Below, one piece after another: positions 36,776 through 46,701 of a DNA stretch of 64,000 nucleotides; position 1 is the first letter of the stretch; every line of letters begins with the position of its first letter. The notes under the pieces are model-generated. The model saw nothing but the letters and a program-made list of their open reading frames with translations, did not search any database and was not told the DNA's origin. The position numbers and the translations under genes were made by a program. Source of the DNA: an uncultured Nocardioides sp. (lineage in GTDB: Bacteria; Actinomycetota; Actinomycetes; Propionibacteriales; Nocardioidaceae). Location: contig NZ_CANKZF010000002.1 of the NCBI RefSeq assembly GCF_947488515.1, positions 656,294 to 720,293 on the forward strand, in the 5' to 3' direction.

Positions 36776-37350
36776 GGGGTGTCTCCGTCGCGGGGGTTCC
36801 ACGCAGGATCGCGACCGACGAAGCCCATCAGCCGGTCGACGACGGGCGCGTCGTCCGGAACGGGGACCGCGGGGCCGTACTGCCCCGAGTCGCGCAGCAG
36901 CTGCTCGATCGGGCGCATCCCCTCCAGGAGCTGGGCGGCGAAGTCCTCGTCGAGCCCGGCCTCCTGGTCGCCGGCCCGGGCGAGGTCCCACGAGTGCATG
37001 AAGACGTCGGCGGTGTAGAACTGGTCGACCGCGTCGGCGAGCCGGTGGGTGCCGGCGCGGGGGTGGGTGAAGCTCTCGTCGCCGCGCTGCTCGAGCAGCC
37101 CCTGGACGGAGTCCGTGTGGTGCTGCCACGCCGCGAGCGGGTCGTCGTCCACCGAGGGGCCGGCAGGCAGGTCGACCCCGCCGTCGGCCAGGAAGCCCGG
37201 GAACCAGCCGACGAGGTGCCCCACCACGTCGCGCGCGGTCCAGCCGTCGACGGGGGCCGGGGCCGACCAGTCGGGGGTCTGCGCCACCAGGCGGCCGAAG
37301 CCCCCGGCGACCACCGCGTGGCGGCCGGCCGGGGCAGCGGGAAGTGCCAT
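36772..37350 (-). CDS. DinB/maleylpyruvate isomerase-like metal-binding protein (TIGR03086 type)
   Basis: 192 residues, predicted four-helix bundle. WTARDVVGHLVGWFPGF holds the first histidine and DVFMHSWDLARA the second, typical of the mycothiol-dependent maleylpyruvate isomerase N-domain/DinB fold. The reaction is unknown. The start shares a base with the stop of the SRPBCC gene (TGATG). Confidence 0.78.
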   Translation of the reverse strand: MALPAAPAGRHAVVAGGFGRLVAQTPDWSAPAPVDGWTARDVVGHLVGWFPGFLADGGVDLPAGPSVDDDPLAAWQHHTDSVQGLLEQRGDESFTHPRAGTHRLADAVDQFYTADVFMHSWDLARAGDQEAGLDEDFAAQLLEGMRPIEQLLRDSGQYGPAVPVPDDAPVVDRLMGFVGRDPAWNPRDGDTP

Positions 37351-37871
37351 CAGAGCGCGCCTTCGGCGAGGAGGCGGTCGATGCTCGCGTAGCCGTCGTT
37401 GACGCCGACCTCCATCCCGCTGCGCAGCCAGGCGTCGCGGCCCTCGAAGGAGTCGCAGAGGCTCACCGCGTGGAGGCGGGTGCGGCCGTCGCCGAGGTCC
37501 TCGAAGGTCATCGTCTCCAGTGCGACGCCGTCGGGCATGCCCTCCCAGGTGAACGTCTGCACGATGCGGTCCTCGCGCACCGTGTGGAAGCACCCGCGGA
37601 AGGAGGTCTCGAAGTCCTCGCGTCCGTCGCTGCCGCGCGCGGTGTAGCTCCAGCTGCCGCCGTCGCGGGCCTCCCAGTGGGTGATGTCGGCGCCGACGCC
37701 GTCGGGGCCGATCCACTGCGCGTAGAGCTCCGGGTCGGTGTGCGCCCGGAACAGCTGCGCCGGGGTGGCCGCGAAGTCGCGCCAGATGTGGATGGCGGGC
37801 ACGTCGCTGTCGGCCTCGATGGCGGCCTCGGGGTAGCGCGTGGCGGCGTCGTTGGTCTGCACGGTGGTCAT
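37350..37871 (-). CDS. SRPBCC (AHSA1-like) domain protein
   Basis: 173 residues. IHIWRDFAATPAQLFRAHTD is followed by YAQWIGPDG and a central WSYTARGSDG; the fold binds hydrophobic ligands. Pairing with an ArsR regulator is common for AHSA1-like proteins. The ATG overlaps the ArsR stop (ATGA), with AGGAAGG upstream. Ligand unknown. Confidence 0.85.
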   Translation of the reverse strand: MTTVQTNDAATRYPEAAIEADSDVPAIHIWRDFAATPAQLFRAHTDPELYAQWIGPDGVGADITHWEARDGGSWSYTARGSDGREDFETSFRGCFHTVREDRIVQTFTWEGMPDGVALETMTFEDLGDGRTRLHAVSLCDSFEGRDAWLRSGMEVGVNDGYASIDRLLAEGAL

Positions 37872-38233
37872 GATGCGGTTCCTTCCTGCGGTTGGGTGGA
37901 GCTCGGGTTGTCGTCGTCCTGCAGTCGCGCGAGCACGGCGTCGAGGCGCGAGAAGCGCTCCTCGGCCTGCCGGCGGTAGCGCTCGATCCACTTCGTCATG
38001 AGGTCGAACACCTCGGCTTCCAGGTGCACGGGGCGTCGCTGCGCCTCCCGGGTCCGCGTCACCAGGCCGGCGTCCTCGAGCACCTTGAGGTGCTTCGAGA
38101 CGGCCTGCAGGCTCACGTCGTAGGGCGCGGCCAGGTCGTTGACCGTGTGGTCGCCCTCGGTGAGGCGAGCCACCATGTCCCGACGGGTCGGGTCGGCCAG
38201 TGCGGCGAAGACTCGGGAGAGCTGGTCGGTCAC
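37868..38233 (-). CDS. ArsR-family transcriptional regulator
   Basis: 121 residues. A winged helix-turn-helix spans FAALADPTRRDMVARLTEGD to VSLQAVSKHLKVLEDAGLV and RTREAQRRPVHLEAEVF. It lacks the CxC metal motif of classic ArsR, so it probably does not sense arsenic; the group that precedes SRPBCC genes is metal-independent. The start is GTG at 38233. It likely represses its own operon via the two palindromes just upstream. Confidence 0.9.
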   Translation of the reverse strand: MTDQLSRVFAALADPTRRDMVARLTEGDHTVNDLAAPYDVSLQAVSKHLKVLEDAGLVTRTREAQRRPVHLEAEVFDLMTKWIERYRRQAEERFSRLDAVLARLQDDDNPSSTQPQEGTAS

Positions 38234-38244
38234 GGAGCACCTTC

Positions 38245-38307
38245 TTCAACTGATTGGTTGAATAGACGGTAGGCCGATGGCCCGAGGCTTGTCAACCATC
38301 TGGTTGA
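38245..38307. promoter_or_regulatory. Paired ArsR operators and promoter of the arsR operon
   Basis: TTCAAC-N6-GTTGAA (38245-38262) and TCAAC-N6-GTTGA (38292-38307) are near-identical palindromes with centres 46 bp apart. A strong minus-strand promoter lies between: -35 TTGACA (38295-38290), 18-bp spacer, -10 TACCGT (38271-38266). The upstream palindrome covers the -35 and the other covers the start of transcription. This is a textbook autorepression layout for the ArsR gene. Confidence 0.8.
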
Positions 38308-38358
38308 ACAACGTCGGGCGGCGGCGCGACGCCGGCGACGGCGTCCTAGGATCGCTGC

Positions 38359-39195
38359 GTGCGCCTGCGGATCGACTGTGCCTACGACGGCGCCGAGTTC
38401 TCCGGCTGGGCCACCCAGCCCGGGCGTCGTACGGTCCAGGGGACGCTCGAGGCGGCGCTGGCCACTGCGCTCCGGGTGCCCGAGGTGCGGGTGACCGTGG
38501 CCGGTCGGACCGACGCCGGCGTGCACGCGCGCGGCCAGGTCGCGCACGTCGACGTCGACCGCGAGGTGGTCGCCGCCTCCGCAGGCCGTTCGACCGACAC
38601 GCCGCCGCAGGCCCTCGCCCGGCGTGTGGACGGGATCCTGCCGCCCGACCTGCGCGTACGACGCGTGGTCGAGGCGCCCGAGGGGTTCGACGCCCGCTTC
38701 TCCGCGGTCTGGCGGCGCTACGCCTACCGCGTCGCCGACGCCCAGGAGCTCGCCGACCCGCTCGTGCGCGGCCACGTGCTGACCTGGGGGCGCCCGCTCG
38801 ACCTCGACGCGATGAACGAGGCGTCCGCGCCGCTGCTCGGCCTGCGCGACTTCGCCTCCTTCTGCAAGCAGCGGGAGGGGGCGACCACCGTCCGCACGCT
38901 GCTCGACCTCGACTGGCGGCGCGACGACGCCGGACTCGTCGTCGGCTCGGTGCGCGCCGACGCCTTCTGCCACAACATGGTGCGCGCCCTCGTCGGCTGC
39001 CTCCTCGCGGTCGGTGAGGGCCGGCAGCCCGCCGGGTGGCCGGCCGAGGTGATGGCCGGCCGCCGGCGCGACCAGGGCGTGCGCGTGGTGCACGCCCACG
39101 GCCTCACGCTGGAGGAGGTCGGCTACCCCGACGACGACGAGCTCGCCGCCCAGGCCGAGCGCGCCCGAGCCCGACGAGAGGCGATCCATGACTGA
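38359..39195 (+). CDS. truA: tRNA pseudouridine synthase A
   Basis: TruA makes pseudouridine at tRNA positions 38-40. The catalytic aspartate is Asp52 in [13 protein letters not shown], and [19 protein letters not shown] and SFCKQREG are further signatures. 278 residues from a GTG start, close to the usual length. In many actinobacteria truA directly follows rplQ; here the arsR block separates them. The end overlaps the next gene by 8 bases. Confidence 0.94.
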   Translation: MRLRIDCAYDGAEFSGWATQPGRRTVQGTLEAALATALRVPEVRVTVAGRTDAGVHARGQVAHVDVDREVVAASAGRSTDTPPQALARRVDGILPPDLRVRRVVEAPEGFDARFSAVWRRYAYRVADAQELADPLVRGHVLTWGRPLDLDAMNEASAPLLGLRDFASFCKQREGATTVRTLLDLDWRRDDAGLVVGSVRADAFCHNMVRALVGCLLAVGEGRQPAGWPAEVMAGRRRDQGVRVVHAHGLTLEEVGYPDDDELAAQAERARARREAIHD

Positions 39196-39796
39196 GCACT
39201 ACTTCTCCGCCGACCCCGGCGTGCCCTTCGAGCGGGAGAGCTTCACCGCCGAGCTGTGGGGCAGCACGCTGACCATCGACACCGGCTCGGGGGTGTTCAG
39301 CCGCGGACACCTCGACCACGCGACGGCGGTGCTGTTCAAGGAGCTCGAGCCGCCCGTGCAGGGCCAGTTCCTCGACCTCGGCTGCGGCTACGGGGTCATC
39401 GGGCTGGCGATCGCGAAGGCCGTGCCGCTGGCCAACGTCACCGGCGTCGACGTCAACGAGCGCGCGCTGCTGCTCGCCAACGACAACGCCCGCGCCGCCG
39501 GCCTCGACTCGCGCTTCGTCGCCTGCCTGCCCGATCAGGTGCCGGGCAACCAGGTCTTCGACGAGATCTGGTCGAACCCGCCCATCCGCATCGGCAAGGA
39601 GGCGCTGCACGAGCTGCTGCTGACGTGGCTGCCGCGCCTCGCGCCGGGCGGGCGGATGGTCATGGTCGTGGGCAAGAACCTCGGGGGCGACTCGCTGCAG
39701 CGGTGGCTGACCGAGCAGGGCTGGCCCACGGAGCGCCTGGCCAGCCACAAGGGCTTCCGCGTGCTGGAGACGAAGCGGGCCGAGGCGCCCGCCTAG
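39188..39796 (+). CDS. Class I SAM-dependent methyltransferase, RsmC/RlmG-like
   Basis: 202 residues. The SAM site is [12 protein letters not shown] (DLGCGYG at 63-69) and NPPIRIGK (130-137) is the NPP[FY/I] motif of methyltransferases that modify guanine or adenine N2/N6. Length and motif match the C-terminal half of 16S rRNA m2G1207 methyltransferase RsmC. Translationally coupled to truA, which supports an RNA role. Confidence 0.85.
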   Translation: MTEHYFSADPGVPFERESFTAELWGSTLTIDTGSGVFSRGHLDHATAVLFKELEPPVQGQFLDLGCGYGVIGLAIAKAVPLANVTGVDVNERALLLANDNARAAGLDSRFVACLPDQVPGNQVFDEIWSNPPIRIGKEALHELLLTWLPRLAPGGRMVMVVGKNLGGDSLQRWLTEQGWPTERLASHKGFRVLETKRAEAPA

Positions 39797-40743
39797 GTCG
39801 TGCCGGCCAGGAACATCGCCAGCCGGGTGTGCGTCTGGCCCGGGTCCTGGGGCAGGGCGCCGTTGACCGCGCGGCAGACCCAGCCCAGGCGCATCGCGAT
39901 CGCGGCCGCCTCGCGCAGGTGGGCGACGGTGGTGCCGTAGTGGGCGGCGTAGGGCCCGAGGTAGGCCGCGAGGTGCGGGCGGAGGTCCTCGGAGTCCTGC
40001 ACGTCGTCGACGCCCCACGCGATGGCGCCCTCCAACGTCACCGCGAGGGTGAAGAAGGGGTGGGAGACGCAGGCGTCGCCCCAGTCGAGCACCTGGTGCT
40101 CGCCCGTGCCGAGGAAGACCTGTCCGTCGTGGAGGTCGTCGTGCTGGACCGTCTCGCGGATGCCGAAGGCGGCCAGCCGGTCGCACAGGTCGGCGATCGC
40201 GTCGGCACCCGGCAGCCGCGGGTCGACGTCGTCGAGCTGCGCGAGGAGGGCGTCGTACGCCCCGGGCAGCGTCGGCAGCCGACGGTCGGGCAGCCCGGCG
40301 GCGAGCAGCGCGTCGACCTCGTCCTCGCACGCGAGCTGGACCCGGGCGTAAGCCTCCAGCACGTCGAGCCAACGCTCCAGGCTGCGCTCCTCGACGATCA
40401 CGTCGCGCAGGCGCGGACCGGCGTCCGCGAGCAGCAGCCACCCGGTGTCCGGATCGCTGGCGAGCGGCATCGGCACCCGTCCGTCGGAGAGCGGCGCCAC
40501 CAGCGCGGTGACGGCCGCCTCGTGGCGCATCGAGTCGTCGTTGGCCTTGAACCAGACCGGTCCGCCATCCGTCGGCACCCGCAGGACGGTCGACCAGTCG
40601 GTCACGTGCGGCTGCTCGACCGGGCCGGCGACGGAGCGGCCCTGCTCGGCGAGCCGGTCCGCGATCCATGCCCCGGCGGCCTCGAGGAAGGCGGGGTCGT
40701 GCCACCTGGCGGTGAGCTCGGACGGGTCGGTCATGACGCGCAT
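39793..40743 (-). CDS. APH/ChoK-fold phosphotransferase-like protein
   Basis: 316 residues. VQHDDLHDGQVF is the HxDLHxxN-like catalytic loop, with Gln/Val where Asn-Val is usual, and VLDWGDACVSHPFF is the metal-binding D(W)G motif. Such proteins phosphorylate small molecules, including aminoglycosides. The similarity is too loose to predict resistance. It is convergent with the methyltransferase, overlapping by 4 bases. Two ATGs (40743, 40734) are possible starts. Confidence 0.75.
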   Translation of the reverse strand: MRVMTDPSELTARWHDPAFLEAAGAWIADRLAEQGRSVAGPVEQPHVTDWSTVLRVPTDGGPVWFKANDDSMRHEAAVTALVAPLSDGRVPMPLASDPDTGWLLLADAGPRLRDVIVEERSLERWLDVLEAYARVQLACEDEVDALLAAGLPDRRLPTLPGAYDALLAQLDDVDPRLPGADAIADLCDRLAAFGIRETVQHDDLHDGQVFLGTGEHQVLDWGDACVSHPFFTLAVTLEGAIAWGVDDVQDSEDLRPHLAAYLGPYAAHYGTTVAHLREAAAIAMRLGWVCRAVNGALPQDPGQTHTRLAMFLAGTT

Positions 40744-40781
40744 CCAACCCCGGGCCGGTCGCTGCGGGCAACGGGGTTTCG

Positions 40782-41501
40782 TCAGGCGGGGCGGGTCGCG
40801 ACCAGGACGCCGATCTTGTCGATGCGGTGCTCGGGGTTGTCGAACTCGTCGGACCAGTAGTTGCCGTTGGCGTGGTCCTCGAGCGTCGCGCAGGTGGAGA
40901 GGGTGATCATCGGCTGCACGGCCGCCTCGCCCGGTCGCCCAGGGACCTCGGCCCGCTGGGCGCGGAGCGAGGCCGGCTGCCGGAACGACGTCCAGCGGGT
41001 GCGGCGCACCTCGTAGACGAACACGGTGTCGCCGGTGCGCACCTGGATCCGGTCGCCCTTCGACAGCGACGGCGAGTAGCGCAGGGGAGCGGTCCCGGTC
41101 AGCCGGTGCCCGGTCACGATGTAGTTGCCGACCTCGCCGGGCCGGGTGCCGCCGCGCGGTCCGCGGGGCGAGGCCATCTCGCCGGCGTTCTGCAGCACGG
41201 TCCCGGGGGCGTCGTCGGGCGTCCCGCGGTAGCGCACGACCGGGAAGTCCCGCAGGCCGATCGCCGGGATGGTGACGAACGAGCGACGCGGCTCGGGGAC
41301 CGCCTCCGGCTCCTCGGTCGGCTCCTCGGTCGGCTCCTCGGTCGGCTCCTGGCTGGGGGCCTCCGTGGGCACGCTCGTCGTACGGCGCTCGCGCGGTGCC
41401 TCTGTCGAGCCCTCACCGGATCGCTGGGTGACCTCGCCCGAGCAGCCGGAGACCACCGCGACCATGGCCGCGGCGAGGAGGGCGACCGCTCGTCCTGGCA
41501 C
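40782..41501 (-). CDS. Class E sortase
   Basis: 239 residues from a GTG start. The membrane-spanning signal LLAAAMVAVVSGC ends in a lipobox-like Cys20. A Thr/Glu/Pro linker with PTEEPTEEPTEEP (about 53-65) follows, then the sortase beta-barrel: His132 in IVTGHRLTG, Cys204 in TLSTCATLE and Arg226 in EHRIDKIGV. Class E enzymes anchor proteins with LAXTG-like signals to peptidoglycan. No such signal was seen in this window, so the substrates are elsewhere. A 12-bp repeat array precedes the start. Confidence 0.88.
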   Translation of the reverse strand: MPGRAVALLAAAMVAVVSGCSGEVTQRSGEGSTEAPRERRTTSVPTEAPSQEPTEEPTEEPTEEPEAVPEPRRSFVTIPAIGLRDFPVVRYRGTPDDAPGTVLQNAGEMASPRGPRGGTRPGEVGNYIVTGHRLTGTAPLRYSPSLSKGDRIQVRTGDTVFVYEVRRTRWTSFRQPASLRAQRAEVPGRPGEAAVQPMITLSTCATLEDHANGNYWSDEFDNPEHRIDKIGVLVATRPA

Positions 41502-41531
41502 CGTTCCACCGTACGCAGCGCGTGGTGGGCC

Positions 41532-41567
41532 CAGGGTGGGTCTCAGGGTGGGTCTCGGGGTGGGTCT
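41532..41567. repeat. Three 12-bp tandem repeats between the P450 and sortase genes
   Basis: CAGGGTGGGTCT occurs twice in a row (41532-41543, 41544-41555), followed by CGGGGTGGGTCT (41556-41567). The array ends at the P450 stop codon. It is probably neutral slippage sequence. Confidence 0.8.
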
Positions 41568-42850
41568 CAGCCGAGCCGGACGGGCAGCGCCTCCACGCCG
41601 TGGACGATGGCGAGCTCGGTGAACCGCAGGTCGGCGGGGTCGCAGGCGAGCGCGAGGTCCGGGAAGCGGCGGGCGAGCGCGACGAGTGCGGTGCGCAGCT
41701 CCGTGCGGGCCAGCTCCGCGCCGACGCAGCGGTGCAGCCCGTGGCCGAAGGCGAGGGTGCCCGCGACCGCGGAGGTCGGGTCGAACTGCTCGGGGTCGAT
41801 GCGGTGGGCGGGGTCGCGCTCGGCGCCGGTCAGCGAGACGAGGACGATGTCGCCCTGCTGGACGACCTGGTCGCCGACCGTGACCTGGTGCCGCGCGATC
41901 CGGGGGAACGCCATCTGCACGGGGCACACGAAGCGCAGCAGCTCCTCGACCACCCGGTCGACGTCTGCGGGCTCGCCGCGACGCAGCGCGTCCCACGACT
42001 CCGGGTTCTGGAGCAGGACCCAGGTGCCGAGCGAGAGCATGCTGGCGCTGGTCTCGTAGCCGCCGAGGAAGACGCCGTCGGCCAGGCCGCCCAGCTCGAC
42101 GTCGTCGAAGTCGGCGCCGTGGTCGGCGACCATCCGGGCGATCAGCCCGTCCGGCAGGTGCGGGGAGCTGCGCTCGGACGCCACCAGGTCGATGAGGAAC
42201 TGCCGGGTGCCGGCAGCGGTGTCGAAGATGCCGACCCCCGCGTCGCGCAGGTCGAAGCGGGCAGCGCCGTGCTGCCGGAACTCCGCGCGGTCGACCTCGG
42301 GCATGCCGAGCAGGTCGCACATCACCCCGAAGGGGACCTGGAAGCCGAACCGCTCGACGAGGTCGACCACCGGCCCGTGGGCGGCCATGTCGTCGAGCGC
42401 GGCGTCGACGACGCGGTCGATGTCGTCCTGGAGGTCGGCCAACCGACGGCGGGTGAACCAGGGCGTGAGCACACCGCGCAGGCGCCCGTGGTCGGGCTGG
42501 TCGGTCATGCCGAGCCCGCCGATCCGCTCGGCGGGGGCCCGGTCCTGGCGGCCGATGATGTCGCGCACGTCGTTGGCGTACGACGCGGAGTCGGCCAGCA
42601 CGGCCCGCGCGGCGTCGTACCCCGTGACCAGCCACACGCGGGTGCCCAACAGGCTCGCGAAGCGCACCACCTCGCCCCGTTCGCGCGTCGTCGCCAGCCT
42701 GGCGACCGGGTCGACCCCGTCGCGCTGGAGCGGGAAACGGATGCTCGCGGGCACCCGACGCACGTACGGCACCCGCCGCGCAGTCGACAGCGCGAGCTTG
42801 AAAGCTGTGCCGCGTACCCGGGAGTCCCACGACGTGCGAGCGGATGCCAT
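41567..42850 (-). CDS. Cytochrome P450
   Basis: 427 residues. The heme-binding loop is FGHGLHRCVGAEL with Cys375, the I-helix oxygen motif GGYETS at 263-268 and the ExxR helix EELLR at 302-306. Soluble bacterial P450s oxidise steroids, terpenes or antibiotics with ferredoxin electrons; no ferredoxin gene is adjacent and the substrate is unknown. The I-helix has Glu-Thr (ETS) rather than the common acid/alcohol pair in a slightly different register. An ATG at 42886 adds 12 residues and is an alternative start. Confidence 0.93.
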   Translation of the reverse strand: MASARTSWDSRVRGTAFKLALSTARRVPYVRRVPASIRFPLQRDGVDPVARLATTRERGEVVRFASLLGTRVWLVTGYDAARAVLADSASYANDVRDIIGRQDRAPAERIGGLGMTDQPDHGRLRGVLTPWFTRRRLADLQDDIDRVVDAALDDMAAHGPVVDLVERFGFQVPFGVMCDLLGMPEVDRAEFRQHGAARFDLRDAGVGIFDTAAGTRQFLIDLVASERSSPHLPDGLIARMVADHGADFDDVELGGLADGVFLGGYETSASMLSLGTWVLLQNPESWDALRRGEPADVDRVVEELLRFVCPVQMAFPRIARHQVTVGDQVVQQGDIVLVSLTGAERDPAHRIDPEQFDPTSAVAGTLAFGHGLHRCVGAELARTELRTALVALARRFPDLALACDPADLRFTELAIVHGVEALPVRLG

Positions 42851-42947
42851 GGGACCAGTACACCCGGGCTCGCGGCTCCCGGCCATGGGGTATCACCCCG
42901 GTCCAGCCCGGGGGAGTCCCTGAAACCCGTCGGGCAGGATGTGCGGC

Positions 42948-43978
<1,031 letters not shown>

Positions 43979-43982
<4 letters not shown>

Positions 43983-45352
43983 CGGGTCCGCGCCGCGTCG
44001 TCGTCGTCGGCGCGGACGCCGCCGGCATGGGTGCGGCCCACCAGGCGCTCCGCACGGCCGCGCGCACGGGCGAGGCGCTGTCCGTCACGGCCCTCGAGGC
44101 GAGCGGCCACACGTCCTACAGCGCCTGCGGGATCCCCTACTGGATGGCTGGCGACGTGGGCAGTGGCGAGGACCTCGTGGCCCGCACGGCCGAGGAGCAC
44201 CGGAAGGCCGGGATCGACCTGCGGCTCCACACCGAGGTGGTCTCGGCTGACCTCGCGGCCCGCACGGTGACGACGGCTGCGGGCGAGGTGCTGGAGTACG
44301 ACGACCTGGTCGTCGCGACCGGCGCCCCCGCGGTGGTGCCCGACTGGGCGCTGCGCCCCGACGGGACGTCGTACGACGGGGTGGGCGTGGTGAAGACGCT
44401 CGACGACGGGGCCGCATGGGTGCGCAGCTTCGCCCGCGTCGGACCGGGCGCGCACGTGGTGGTCGTGGGCGCCGGCTACGTCGGCGTCGAGGTCGCCGAG
44501 GCGGCGCTCGACCAGGGCTTCGGCGTCACCGTCCTGACCCGCACGCGCGGCATGGGGATGCTCGAGGACGAGATGTCCGAGCGGGTCAACGCGGGCCTCG
44601 TCGACGCCGGTGTCGAGCTGGTGCTCGGGGCCGAGGTCACGGGGCTCGAGCTCGACGGCGACCGCGTGACCGGCGTGCGCTGGGAGGGCGGCTCGCGGGA
44701 GGCCGACCTGGTCGTGGTGGCGATAGGTGTGCGGCCGGCCACCGACTTCCTCGTGGGCAGCGGCCTGGAGATGACCGACGAGGGCGCACTGCGGCCCGAC
44801 CCGCACGGACGGGTGGCCGACCACGTGTGGGCCGCGGGGGACTGCTGCGAGGTGCGCCGTCGGATCGACGACCAGTGGGTCTTCCGGCCCCTCGGCACCC
44901 ACGCCGCCAAGCACGCCCGGGCGCTCGGCGACAGCCTGGCCGGCGGCGACCTGTCGTTCGACGGGATGGTCGACACGTCGATCACCCGCTTCGCCTCGGG
45001 TGGGGTCCACCTCGAGATCGCGCGCACGGGCCTGTCCCGCTCCGACGCGGAGGCCGCCGGGCTCGACCCGGTGGCCCTGGTCACCGACGGCACGACCGCC
45101 GCCGGATACATGCCCGAGGCCGAGCCGATCGCCATCTGGGTGATGGCCGACCGCGGGACGCGACGGCTCCTCGGCGTGCAGGTCGTCGGCGGGCACGGCG
45201 CCGGCAAGCGGATCGACACCGCGGCCGCCGTGCTGTGGGCGGGCGGCTCGGTCGACGACCTCGCCTGGATGGACCTGTCCTACGCCCCGCCGTTCGCGAC
45301 CACCTGGGAGGTGCTGCAGATCGCGGCGCGACGGGTGGCCGAGCGGCTCTGA
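43979..45352 (+). CDS. FAD-dependent pyridine nucleotide-disulfide oxidoreductase (CoA-disulfide reductase/NADH oxidase type)
   Basis: 457 residues. The first Rossmann fold is VVVVGADAAGMGAA; Cys50 in SYSACGIPYW is the single redox cysteine of CoA-disulfide reductases and NADH peroxidases. A second NAD(P) motif VVVVGAGYVGVEVAE follows at ~162, then WAAGDCCE for FAD and the dimerisation domain. It could reduce CoA or polysulfide. The frame is open a long way upstream, but only the ATG overlapping the aldo/keto reductase stop makes sense. The pair may handle aldehyde and thiol stress. Confidence 0.88.
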
Positions 45353-45460
45353 CACGGTGGGGCCCTTGAGGGGGTATCGCAACCGACGGGTCCCGCGCTT
45401 GTGTTGGTCCACCGCCCTACCGGACGGAGACATCCCCCCAGCACCAACAAGGAGAACCCA

Positions 45461-46570
45461 GTGAGCAGACTATTCCGCTGGTCCGTGGCGCTCGGCGCCG
45501 CGGCCCTCCTCCCGCTCGGAGCCATCGCCCCGGTCGCCACCGCGACCGCCGCACCGAGCGCCGCACCGACGCAGTCCCGGCACACCCTCGTCGAGATCCC
45601 CGCCCAGGCCGCGCTTCGTGACGCCGTGGACCCCAGCGAGTGCGCCACCACGCTGCTCGACGACTACATCGACGGCCTCTTCGCCGAGATGACCGACGAG
45701 CAGTTCGACTTCCTCGTCGCGCACCAGGATGCACTGCTGTCCGTGCCGACGTACGAGGCCCTCTTCTTCGGCACCGTCGGTGACCCCGACTACGCCCTGG
45801 ACTCCCACGCCCGGCAGCTGCAGAACACCTTCCGCGACCTGCAGCGGTTCTGGGACATCGAGTCCGGCGACATCCAGCTGATGGCGATGCACAGCGACTC
45901 GCTGCTCGACGCCGCCCGCATCGCGCGGACGCTCGAGGCCATGGTCGACACCGGAGAGCTGGCCCCGATGACCGACGCCGAGATCGCGGTGGAGGCCCAG
46001 ACGGTCGCCACCTTCATGCAGGCCCAGGACGAGGCGTTCCGGGACAACCCGCTCTGGACGCTCAACGCGTTCGCCTTCTCCGGTGAGGGCGAGACGGACC
46101 CGTTCATCGCCGCCCTGCCGGACAAGCTGATCGTCGGTGACGGCATCCTCGAGGCGTACGACGCCATCGGGCTCGGTGACGTCGGCCCGCGGGTGATCAT
46201 GGCCCACGAGTTCGCCCACCACGTCCAGTACGAGCTCGGCACCTTCGACAGCGGTCCCACCGACCCGGCGGCGGCGACGCGCCGCACCGAGCTCATGGCC
46301 GACGCGATGGCGTCGTACTTCGCGACCCACAAGAAGGGTCTGGCGCTCAACCGCAAGCGGGTCAGCGACGCACTGCTGAGCTTCTACACGGTCGGTGACT
46401 GCTCGTTCGCCAGCCCCGGCCACCACGGGACGCCCCTGCAGCGCGAGCGTGCGGCGGACTGGGGAGCCGACCTGGCGGCCGCTGCTCGCCCGCGCAGCGC
46501 CGTGCTCCCGGCGGCGACCGTGGTCGAGCTGTTCGACGCCGCCCTCCCGGGCATCATCTCGGGCAGCTAG
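45461..46570 (+). CDS. Secreted zincin-like metallopeptidase
   Basis: 369 residues from a GTG with AAGGAG six bases upstream. A Sec signal (RWSVALGAAALLPLGAIAP, then ATATAAPSA) is followed by a helical domain. The zinc motif is HEFAHHVQYE with His249, Glu250 and His253; the third ligand is likely Glu277 or Asp281 in RRTELMADAMASY. Family not named. It stands alone and a strong hairpin follows. Confidence 0.75.
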   Translation: MSRLFRWSVALGAAALLPLGAIAPVATATAAPSAAPTQSRHTLVEIPAQAALRDAVDPSECATTLLDDYIDGLFAEMTDEQFDFLVAHQDALLSVPTYEALFFGTVGDPDYALDSHARQLQNTFRDLQRFWDIESGDIQLMAMHSDSLLDAARIARTLEAMVDTGELAPMTDAEIAVEAQTVATFMQAQDEAFRDNPLWTLNAFAFSGEGETDPFIAALPDKLIVGDGILEAYDAIGLGDVGPRVIMAHEFAHHVQYELGTFDSGPTDPAAATRRTELMADAMASYFATHKKGLALNRKRVSDALLSFYTVGDCSFASPGHHGTPLQRERAADWGADLAAAARPRSAVLPAATVVELFDAALPGIISGS

Positions 46571-46616
46571 TCCCGCCCGAGCGCCCCACCGCGCGACGCG
46601 CACCGCCCCCGGCCGG

Positions 46617-46650
46617 CCCGGTCGGGGGCCGTGCCGCGCCCCCGACCGGG
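46617..46650 (+). terminator. Terminator after the metallopeptidase gene
   Basis: CCCGGTCGGGGGC (46617-46629) pairs perfectly with GCCCCCGACCGGG (46638-46650) around CGTGCCGC: 13 pairs. No T-run follows. Confidence 0.7.
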
Positions 46651-46701
46651 CGCGTCCGAGAACCGCGAGCGCCGGACGTCCGGCTCGGTCAGGATGAGGT
46701 C

